Of a stretch of DNA of 64,000 bases, positions 57,464 through 64,000 are shown one piece after another. Both the position numbers and the translations under genes were made by a program. How positions within the stretch are numbered: the first letter of the stretch is position 1; each line of letters begins with the position of its first letter. Origin of the DNA: Flagellimonas amphidinii (GTDB lineage Bacteria; Bacteroidota; Bacteroidia; Flavobacteriales; Flavobacteriaceae). The stretch lies in the NCBI RefSeq assembly GCF_013090115.1, contig NZ_JABFNN010000021.1, positions 124,001 through 188,000 on the forward strand, written 5' to 3'. The notes under the pieces were generated by a model, which worked only from the letters and a program-made list of their open reading frames with translations, was not told where the DNA came from and searched no databases.

Positions 57464-58624
57464 TTAGTTAATTATTATTGTATCATTTGCAATTTTATAT
57501 TCTATTTGATACACCTTGTTAAAATATCGTAAAATGTCATTTATGTTTTCGTTTTCAACCTCAAAACTGGCATTGAAAACCTCATTGTCAAGTTCCCTAT
57601 TATTGTTAATTATTCTCACATTATAGAGACGTTCCAACCGCTTGGCAATATTTTGAAAACGGGCGTTTCTAAACACAACATCACCTTCCACCCAAGCCGT
57701 ATATATTGAGGTATTTACTTTTTTCGTAGAAATAGTCTTTTCAACTTTGTTGAATGATCCTTTTGCGCCGGGTTTTAAAATCACATTTTCAACAGTCCCA
57801 TTGTCACCAGGGTCAAGGTCTACAGACCCTTCTACAAGTACAACATCGGTGAACGTGTCCTCAGTGTAATTGGCCACATTAAATTTTGTACCCAATACTT
57901 GTACGCTCAACTCGTCAACATTCACTAAAAAGGGGTTTTCGGTATCCTTTACAACATCAAAGAATGCTTCTCCATTCAAGAATACCTCCCTATTTTGACC
58001 AGGAATAAACTGTACAGGAAATTTTAGAGACGTACCTGCATTCAAGAAGACATGGGTTCCATCAGAAAGGACAACATCAAAACGTTTACCATATGGAACT
58101 GTCAGTGTATTGTATACTAGTTCGTATGTTGCTGGAGCTGTATCATAAACAAGTTTAGAACCTTGTTGTTTCCCAAGAATATTACCTCTCCGATCCTTTA
58201 CTTGTACTGAACCATTTTCCTCAATTACCCTTGTGGTGCCATCTTCCAATTGTAAGGTTATGACCTCTTCTTTTGGGACTATAAGTTGTTGGTCTGAATC
58301 GTTTTGGCCAAATTCATTATTGATAAAATATCCAGCCCCAACCATAAATAAGAGGATAGCGGCATATTTAAGAAAAAAATTGGTGGAAAGTATCCTTCTT
58401 TTTCGTTTTTCTTTGCGTATTTCTTCTAATAAACTAAATCGAATAGCGCTGGAATCCGGGTTGCTATTGGCCAGTGTAACAATGAAATGTGTCTTTACAT
58501 ACTCCTCAAAAACGGAATGGTTTTTTAGGTCTTTAATCCAAACTTCCAAAACCCTCAATTCCTCTACATTAGCAGATTTATTGACAAAATTTACTAGACA
58601 TTTCTCAATTTCGGGGGACACCAT
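57464..58624 (-). CDS. FecR-family anti-sigma factor
   Basis: A 386-residue inner-membrane regulator. The cytosolic N-terminus (residues 1-80) should bind the ECF sigma factor, a single transmembrane helix lies near 82-102 (FFLKYAAILLFMVGAGYF), and the periplasmic part contains the FecR domain (about 175-275, with TVPYGKRFDVVLSDGTHVFLNAG and GEAFFDV) and a C-terminal DUF4974-like domain (about 310-386). It probably releases sigma when the STN domain of the neighbouring SusC is occupied. It lies 98 bases from, and divergent to, its likely sigma factor, whereas many such pairs are co-directional. Confidence 0.92.
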   Translation of the reverse strand: MVSPEIEKCLVNFVNKSANVEELRVLEVWIKDLKNHSVFEEYVKTHFIVTLANSNPDSSAIRFSLLEEIRKEKRKRRILSTNFFLKYAAILLFMVGAGYFINNEFGQNDSDQQLIVPKEEVITLQLEDGTTRVIEENGSVQVKDRRGNILGKQQGSKLVYDTAPATYELVYNTLTVPYGKRFDVVLSDGTHVFLNAGTSLKFPVQFIPGQNREVFLNGEAFFDVVKDTENPFLVNVDELSVQVLGTKFNVANYTEDTFTDVVLVEGSVDLDPGDNGTVENVILKPGAKGSFNKVEKTISTKKVNTSIYTAWVEGDVVFRNARFQNIAKRLERLYNVRIINNNRELDNEVFNASFEVENENINDILRYFNKVYQIEYKIANDTIIIN

Positions 58625-58722
58625 ATTCCTTTTATCTTATTTAAATACCAAGCAAATTTTTGACACCCCTATAAAATTTTCAAGTTTTTTTTTAACCATC
58701 ACATTTTTTTTAACTTGTATTC

Positions 58723-59325
58723 ATGAATCTTGATAAAAAGTTCCAGGATAACAAAATTTTGATTTCCGCATTAAAAAACGGAGATGAAAAGGCATATATG
58801 TTTTTACTGGACGAATACCATTCTAAATTACATGCATATGCATTGGGTCTTATCAATGATTTTTCAATGGCACAGGATATTGTTCAAACTGTTTTTTTAA
58901 AGACATGGCAATTTCGACAAAAACTGGACGCACGATTTTCAATCCAAGGATTTCTGTACAAATTGGTATACAATGAGTTCGTAAATACCTACCAAAAAAA
59001 TCAATCTACACTATTATTGCAACGCAAATACATTGAATCCCTCAACAATGTTGTTGAAAAAACCGATAAGGAGGAAATGGCAACATTGGTGGCATTGGTC
59101 ACAAAAGAAATCGCCAAACTGCCAGCCAGATGTCAACAAATATTTAATTTAAGTAAGAGTGAAGGCCTCACCAATATGGAAATAGCTGAACATTTGAATA
59201 TTTCTGTTAAAACTGTTGAAAATCAAATCACCAAGGCCTACTCTATTCTGAGAAAACAGCTGAAAGACAAATTTGAAATGGTCATGTTTCTAGTTTTTGG
59301 TCAAAGCAACTATGAAATTCAATAA
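58723..59325 (+). CDS. ECF-type RNA polymerase sigma factor
   Basis: A 200-residue extracytoplasmic-function sigma factor. Region 2 covers about 20-90 (DEKAYMFLLDEYHSKLHAYALG, DIVQTVFLKTW) and region 4 about 130-185 (KLPARCQQIFNLSKSEGLTNMEIAEHLNISVKTVENQI), a typical Bacteroidota FecI-like arrangement. It should direct transcription of the susC/D operon on release by FecR. It is divergent from fecR with a 98-base shared promoter region, and the GH92 gene follows it on the same strand after about 190 bases. Confidence 0.93.
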   Translation: MNLDKKFQDNKILISALKNGDEKAYMFLLDEYHSKLHAYALGLINDFSMAQDIVQTVFLKTWQFRQKLDARFSIQGFLYKLVYNEFVNTYQKNQSTLLLQRKYIESLNNVVEKTDKEEMATLVALVTKEIAKLPARCQQIFNLSKSEGLTNMEIAEHLNISVKTVENQITKAYSILRKQLKDKFEMVMFLVFGQSNYEIQ

Positions 59326-59516
59326 ATCTGGAAAATACAACCTGCAGCGTTAAGAACATGCGCTCTTTAAACTAAAACTCTTTGGGTTGACAACTTAATT
59401 ATTTGTCATTTGCATTATATATTTGTGATGTGCCAGCAAATTGATTCCAAAAAGAAATATCTCAAAATATTTTGGAATCCCTCCTAATTTTTACTAATCA
59501 AATACCTGGTTTTCCA

Positions 59517-62500
59517 ATGCGTAAAATCATTAAAATGTATATTTCTGGCATTTCCTTTGTTTTGAGTTCATTTTTGACACTTGTCTTTCTTTTTGGATAT
59601 AATTCAAACACATTTGCTCAAAACCCCTCTTTTTTAGATCAAGTAAACCTCTTTGTTGGAACAGCTATAAGCAAAGTTCCAACCAAATGGGGAAAAGAAG
59701 GTGGGACGTATCCTGGTGCGGTCGCCCCTTTTGGCTATATACAAATCTCCCCTGAAACTTCTGTTGCTCCACTTAAAGGATACTATTATTCAGACAAGGA
59801 ACATATTTATTTTTTCAGTTGTATGGAACACTACAGTGGGTATCCAATGGGTTCCACCGGAAAAGTACAGTTAATGCCCGTTATATCTCCTGAAAATTTC
59901 CAACCCAATAGTACTACGCGCCCCTTTTCACATGACAAAGAGACTGCACATCCGGGTTATTACAAAGTAGAATTAACAGATAATGGCACATGGATTGAAA
60001 CTACAGCAACTACCAGAAGTGGTATTTTCAGGATTCATTTTCCCGAAAACACCACTCCACATATTTACTTGGGAGATGTTGGAGAGATTGAACAGATAGA
60101 CTCCATTACCATAAAAGGCAATTATAGAAATAGTTGGTTTCAAACCAATAGGCCAATAGTTAATTTGCTTCGCAAGAAAAAAGGAGTAATCCTAAATTTT
60201 GCTCCAGAGAAACAAGGATCAACCATTGTTGAAATTCGTCTTTCGAGCTCTACGGTAAGTCATGAAAACGCAGAATTAAATGTAAAAACTGAATTAGGGG
60301 ACTCTACCTTTTCAAGTATAGTTGAAAAAACAGAAGATAGTTGGAAGGCTCAACTCCAGAAGATTACAATTGAAGACAACAACGAATCACACAAAAGAAC
60401 ATTTTATTCAGCATTGTACCATGCCTCTTTATTACCATGGGTGATATCCGATGTTGATGGTAGTTATCGCGAATCAGATGGTCGCATAACACCATTGAAA
60501 GGAGGGGTTCAATATGGTGGTTTTTCCACTTGGGATACCTACAGAACTCTTCATCCCTTGTTGATTTTGTTGGACAGCAAACGTCAAACGCAAATGGTAG
60601 CTTCCCTTTTGAGGACCTCAGAGCAAACTGGACTTTTTCCAGCACAAGCAATGACAGGAAACCATAGTGTTCCCGTAATTGTGGACAGCTATTTAAAAGG
60701 TATCCCAATGGATACTAAAACTGCTTACAACGCCCTTTTGAACAATATTGACCGTCCTCCCTTTCGTCATGAAGATTTGGAACGCTATCATGAAATAGGT
60801 TATGTGCCTGCCTCCATATCAGAATCTGTCACTAAAACGGTAGAATATGCCTATGATGATTGGAGTTTAGCTCAATTTTCTAAAGTTACAAATCATCAAG
60901 AAGATTATGAACGGTTCCTGCAACGAAGCAATGCTTACCAAAACCTATTTCATTCTGAAAAAATGCAGCTTTTACCAAGAGACAGGTCTAAATTTTGGAC
61001 AGACCCCGGCAACTTCGGTTACAAGGAAGGTAACGCACAAATCTATTCCTATGCGGTTGCCCAACGCCCCTATGATTTGATCAACCTTATGGGAGGTAAA
61101 GATTTATTTGTTCAAAGATTGGATACTTTGTTACGTTCTGGTGAGATACTGTTCGATAATGAAACAATTTTTCACATCCCATGGCTGTTCAACTATGCCC
61201 AAGCACCCGAAAAAACTCAAGAATGGGTCCGTTCTATTCTAAATAATCGATTTTCTGATAGTCCAGGCGGTATTCCTGGTAATGACGATTTAGGCTCTAT
61301 GTCGAGTTGGTATCTGTTCAGTGCTTCTGGCTTTTTCCCTACAGCACCGGGCAATCCAGTTTACGATTTAGCTGCTCCTTTGTTCAAAAAGATACATTTT
61401 GATTTACCTGAGGGCAAGACTTTGATTATAGAGAACGAGCATCCAGATTATCCATATATCAAATCAATAGAATGGAATAACAAACCCTTGGAACAGCTTT
61501 GGATTTCACATGAGAAAATTGCCAAAGGAGGTGTTTTGCGTTTCCATACAACCCAAGATGCTTCCCTTTGCATGGGGAAAAATCGTCCACATAAGGCTTC
61601 AGAAGATTTTGAGACCCCTGATTTCAGCTTGGAAACGAATGGAGTATCCGCTTCACAAACAGTTACTGATGAATTATTTTACATATACTATATTCTAAAA
61701 AATAAAGGTAGTTTAGGTACGCATATAGCTACTCTTTTTGTCGATGGAAAACCTTATTCCACTCAAAATAGAGTTGTATCAAAAGGTAAAGTCCTTATTG
61801 ATTCAATTCCATGCCGACTTTACAAAACAGGCAAGGTAGCTGTTCAAATCAATGAATCAGTGCCACAAAGTATTACGGTCTCAAAGAGAAAAGGAAATCC
61901 AAAAGATCAATATAAGATTTCCAAATTATTGGCAAATCCCATGGTTCATTTGGGCGATTCCCTATTAGTAAGCTATTCGATACAAAATATTGGTTGGGAA
62001 AAGACTTCATTTAATATTCCTATTACCGTAGACGGAAAAGAAGTCTACAAAGACGAAGTTAGTCTTGAACCTGGTTCTCAATCCATTCGCTCGTTAAAAT
62101 TATATGCTGGAAGCCGAGGTTTTCATAACCTAAAAATAAAGGCAGTGGAATCCACATTTAAAGTTTTCGATGAAGCTGATCAAACTATTTTACTGAATCT
62201 CTCTTTACGAAATAGGAAAAACGATACGATTTTGGATGCTTCTGGTTTTGAAAACCATGCCAAATTACAGACTACTGGCCCAACAATTAACAATCTAATT
62301 GAATATGGAGATAATACGCAAATCAAAATTCCCAAATCTCCCTCATTGGATAATTTGGAAAAATCCTTGACCATGATGGCCTGGGTCAAACCCAATGAAA
62401 ATTCGGCAGCGGATATTCTGGCCAAAGGTGATCATCATGTACTTCAAGTAACTCTTGACAAAAAGCTCAATTTCTTTGCTGGAGGTTGGGGTCGTGGGGA

Positions 62501-62795
62501 ATGCACTGTTCCTTTACCAAGTACTTGGAAAAATCACTGGCACCATATAGCCGGTGTATGTGATGGTTCAGGTCTAAAATTGTACATTGATGGGAAGCTT
62601 GTCGCCAAAACGAATCTAGATGATTCCAAAAATCTTATGGTAGCCGCACCTTGGTCTATTGGACGAAATTCGGAATTCCCAGGAGAACGTATCTTCAAAG
62701 GCAACATTGATCAAATACGTGTTTTTTCCGAAGCTCTGAATTCCGAAGAAATTCAAAGGCAACTTACTTTAACAAAAGTTCAGCTTTCTGAATAA
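59517..62795 (+). CDS. GH92 alpha-mannosidase with C-terminal LamG domain
   Basis: A secreted enzyme of 1,092 residues. GH92 exo-alpha-mannosidases use calcium and cleave alpha-mannosides of N-glycans or mannan. Landmarks: GGTYPGAVAPFGYIQISPE, FSTWDTYRTLHPL (D340), NHSVPVIVDSY, VEYAYDDW, E505 in YKEGNAQIYSY (acid position) and D590/D591 in GNDDLGSMSSWYLFSA (base). The acid motif differs from the usual EGNxWQY pattern because the Trp is absent. After the catalytic domain come a CARDB-like beta domain (about 770-860) and a LamG-type domain (about 870-1085). Start ATG 59517 is chosen over an upstream TTG because it directly precedes the signal peptide. Confidence 0.9.
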   Translation: MRKIIKMYISGISFVLSSFLTLVFLFGYNSNTFAQNPSFLDQVNLFVGTAISKVPTKWGKEGGTYPGAVAPFGYIQISPETSVAPLKGYYYSDKEHIYFFSCMEHYSGYPMGSTGKVQLMPVISPENFQPNSTTRPFSHDKETAHPGYYKVELTDNGTWIETTATTRSGIFRIHFPENTTPHIYLGDVGEIEQIDSITIKGNYRNSWFQTNRPIVNLLRKKKGVILNFAPEKQGSTIVEIRLSSSTVSHENAELNVKTELGDSTFSSIVEKTEDSWKAQLQKITIEDNNESHKRTFYSALYHASLLPWVISDVDGSYRESDGRITPLKGGVQYGGFSTWDTYRTLHPLLILLDSKRQTQMVASLLRTSEQTGLFPAQAMTGNHSVPVIVDSYLKGIPMDTKTAYNALLNNIDRPPFRHEDLERYHEIGYVPASISESVTKTVEYAYDDWSLAQFSKVTNHQEDYERFLQRSNAYQNLFHSEKMQLLPRDRSKFWTDPGNFGYKEGNAQIYSYAVAQRPYDLINLMGGKDLFVQRLDTLLRSGEILFDNETIFHIPWLFNYAQAPEKTQEWVRSILNNRFSDSPGGIPGNDDLGSMSSWYLFSASGFFPTAPGNPVYDLAAPLFKKIHFDLPEGKTLIIENEHPDYPYIKSIEWNNKPLEQLWISHEKIAKGGVLRFHTTQDASLCMGKNRPHKASEDFETPDFSLETNGVSASQTVTDELFYIYYILKNKGSLGTHIATLFVDGKPYSTQNRVVSKGKVLIDSIPCRLYKTGKVAVQINESVPQSITVSKRKGNPKDQYKISKLLANPMVHLGDSLLVSYSIQNIGWEKTSFNIPITVDGKEVYKDEVSLEPGSQSIRSLKLYAGSRGFHNLKIKAVESTFKVFDEADQTILLNLSLRNRKNDTILDASGFENHAKLQTTGPTINNLIEYGDNTQIKIPKSPSLDNLEKSLTMMAWVKPNENSAADILAKGDHHVLQVTLDKKLNFFAGGWGRGECTVPLPSTWKNHWHHIAGVCDGSGLKLYIDGKLVAKTNLDDSKNLMVAAPWSIGRNSEFPGERIFKGNIDQIRVFSEALNSEEIQRQLTLTKVQLSE

Positions 62796-62879
62796 GGGTT
62801 TTAGATAAATAAATCATTCCATTTACAATCCATTCACTAGAATTACTAACCTTTTTGGCATCGAGCTAAGTAAACGAAA

Positions 62880-62910
62880 AAAGCCTGAAAATGTATTATT
62901 TTCAGGCTTT
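62880..62910. terminator. Bidirectional intrinsic terminator
   Basis: A perfect 13-base stem (62880-62892 with 62898-62910) around a five-base loop. A/T runs at both ends allow use on either strand: it lies 84 bases after GH92 and just past the 3' end of tRNA-Arg. Confidence 0.85.
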
Positions 62911-62920
62911 TCAATGTATA

Positions 62921-62997
62921 TGGTGACCGCGGAAGGATTCGAACCCTCAACCCTCAGAGCCGAAATCTGATATTCTATCCAGTTGAACTACGCGGCC
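62921..62997 (-). tRNA. tRNA-Arg (anticodon TCG)
   Basis: A complete cloverleaf of 77 bases with the CCA end encoded at 62921-62923. The acceptor stem (GGCCGCG with CGCGGTC) pairs fully, with one G-T. The anticodon stem TCAGA/TCTGA holds the loop TTTCGGC, giving anticodon TCG, which reads CGN arginine codons. The T-arm GGTTCGAATCC is standard. Confidence 0.93.
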
Positions 62998-63003
62998 TTA
63001 ATT

Positions 63004-63456
63004 TTATGAGCTTAATTTGGCTTTTACAATTGCAGAAATCGTCTTTCCATCTGCTTGTCCTGCCAATTCTTTGGTGACCATCCCCATCACTTTCCCCATA
63101 TCTTGCATACCTGTTGCTCCAATTTCTTCAATGGTAAGCACCACCACTTTTTCTATTTCTTCTTCTGTGAGCTGTTCTGGTAAAAACTTCTCAATAACTG
63201 CCACCTGGGCTAATTCGGGAGCAGCTAAATCATCCCTCCCTTGTTCTTTAAAAATAGCCGCACTATCCTTACGTTGCTTAACTAATTTTTGAACAAGTTT
63301 CACCTCATCTTCTTCAGAAAGTTCTCCGCCAGCCCCTTTATCTGTTTTTGCCAATAAAATTGCCGACTTAATTGCCCTCAACGATTCCAAGGCAACTGAA
63401 TCCTTGGCTTTCATTGCAGCTTTCATTTCTGTCATAACCTTTTCCTGCAGACTCAT
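63004..63456 (-). CDS. GatB/YqeY domain-containing protein
   Basis: A 150-residue cytosolic protein of the GatB/YqeY family, related to the tail domain of the amidotransferase GatB. It starts MSLQEKVMTEMKAAMKAKDSVALESLR and ends with the signature GxMGKVMGMVTKELAGQADGK, both typical. The biochemical role is not established; the family may bind tRNA. In flavobacteria this gene commonly follows ftsZ, as here, separated by a terminator. Confidence 0.93.
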   Translation of the reverse strand: MSLQEKVMTEMKAAMKAKDSVALESLRAIKSAILLAKTDKGAGGELSEEDEVKLVQKLVKQRKDSAAIFKEQGRDDLAAPELAQVAVIEKFLPEQLTEEEIEKVVVLTIEEIGATGMQDMGKVMGMVTKELAGQADGKTISAIVKAKLSS

Positions 63457-63490
63457 TTACTCTGTATTTTGGGCAGCGAAGATAAAAAAT

Positions 63491-63520
63491 AAACCCGAAA
63501 GTCTCTTAACTTTCGGGTTT
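63491..63520 (-). terminator. Intrinsic terminator after ftsZ
   Basis: A perfect 11-base stem (63491-63501 with 63510-63520) and 8-base loop. On the minus strand it is followed by ATTTTTTA. It ends ftsZ transcription. Confidence 0.85.
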
Positions 63521-63559
63521 GAAGCTTTCCATTTAGAATGGAACACAATCTAAACACTA

Positions 63560-64000
63560 CTAATCAACATTATCGTGTAAAAAAGAGTTGTTGGAACGCA
63601 GTTGAAGATCATCATTACTGTCTTCGCTTAAAGTGGTTCTAGAGACCTTTTGCTCTTTTGGAACATCGTTCAAATCAACTCCTTGCCTTTTGTAGGCGGG
63701 TTGTTTTTCTATCTCGTCAATACTATTTCTATTGTTCTGGAACTTATAGTTGAAGTTTTTCAACTTTTTTCTACGCTCATCAGCACGCTCTTTTAACAAA
63801 TCACTGATGGAACTATTGAAAGGATCATTGCCTCCTGATGACTTTTCATCACCTGTAGCGGCTTTGGTCTCCAATGTCTTTTTCTCAAATACCAATTCAT
63901 CTTCTACCAATTTTGGCTCATGGGTCTCCGCCACTGAACGAGCACCAGTTAATTTGGTTTCCAACTCCATGTATTCTTCCAAATTGTAACGGGTCTCTCC
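63560..64000 (-). CDS. ftsZ: FtsZ C-terminal tail, 5' part beyond window edge
   Basis: About 146 residues of the C-terminal end of the cell-division GTPase FtsZ. The frame stays open to the window edge, so the GTPase domain lies outside. The stretch shown is the flexible linker, rich in charged residues, followed by the flavobacterial C-terminal segment (PAYKRQGVDL, then LRSNNSFLHDNVD at the end). That tail should bind FtsA or other membrane tethers. The identification rests on the tail sequence and on the following GatB/YqeY gene. Confidence 0.88.
   Translation of the reverse strand, partial: GETRYNLEEYMELETKLTGARSVAETHEPKLVEDELVFEKKTLETKAATGDEKSSGGNDPFNSSISDLLKERADERRKKLKNFNYKFQNNRNSIDEIEKQPAYKRQGVDLNDVPKEQKVSRTTLSEDSNDDLQLRSNNSFLHDNVD

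Noticed and set aside
1-64000. Sulfatases, CRISPR arrays, insertion sequences or integrases
   Set aside because: Looked for and not seen; the absence of sulfatases argues against a sulfated algal polysaccharide as the target of this window.

Overview
The window looks like part of a marine Flavobacteriaceae (Bacteroidota) chromosome. The support is two SusC/SusD pairs, many lipoproteins with Bacteroidota-type signals, FG-GAP/VCBS surface proteins, an ECF sigma/FecR module, and at the right edge the C-terminal tail of a flavobacterial FtsZ followed by a GatB/YqeY gene and a tRNA-Arg. The species cannot be named from this sequence. No rRNA, CRISPR array, insertion sequence or integrase was seen.

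Layout. (1) 1-5.1 kb, plus strand: the end of a large VCBS/ASPIC surface protein, a vanadium-haloperoxidase/PAP2-type lipoprotein and a second, shorter ASPIC/VCBS protein with a C-terminal membrane helix. (2) 16.4-5.1 kb, minus strand: a compact L-arabinose operon in the order GH51, GH127, DUF1080, araB, araD, araA, galM-like lipoprotein, SSS symporter. A divergent Nudix-type AraR regulator lies beside it, with a 17-bp inverted repeat between the two. (3) 35.4-17.7 kb, minus strand: a polysaccharide or glycoprotein degradation operon with a LamG-GH127, a DUF885 peptidase, a DUF5695-like protein, GH43, a GH127/146-type enzyme, an exported enolase-superfamily protein, GH97 and an MGH1-like enzyme. 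It also holds an orphan signal-peptide ORF. (4) 35.4-39.9 kb: a decayed S9 peptidase, an aldehyde dehydrogenase plus DapA-family pair, and a divergent AraC regulator, resembling the lower half of a hydroxyproline or oxidative sugar-acid pathway. (5) 48.0-40.0 kb, minus strand: SusC, SusD and a VCBS lipoprotein, preceded by a near copy of the AraR-type box. (6) 58.6-48.4 kb, minus strand: FecR, STN-SusC, SusD, a lipocalin-like lipoprotein and a VCBS lipoprotein, with a divergent ECF sigma factor and a GH92 alpha-mannosidase on the plus strand. (7) 62.9-64 kb: tRNA-Arg, GatB/YqeY and the tail of ftsZ.

How it may work. Secreted GH51, GH43 and three GH127-superfamily enzymes can release alpha- and beta-L-arabinofuranose, and GH97 possibly pyranosidic sugars. 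SusC/D would import oligomers, a periplasmic mutarotase and the SSS symporter would bring in arabinose, and AraA/B/D would convert it to xylulose-5-phosphate. The shared inverted repeat suggests that AraR controls both the arabinose operon and the first SusC/D set 30 kb away. Beta-arabinofuranosidases, peptidases and a possible hydroxyproline pathway together raise the hypothesis that arabinosylated hydroxyproline-rich glycoproteins are the substrate.
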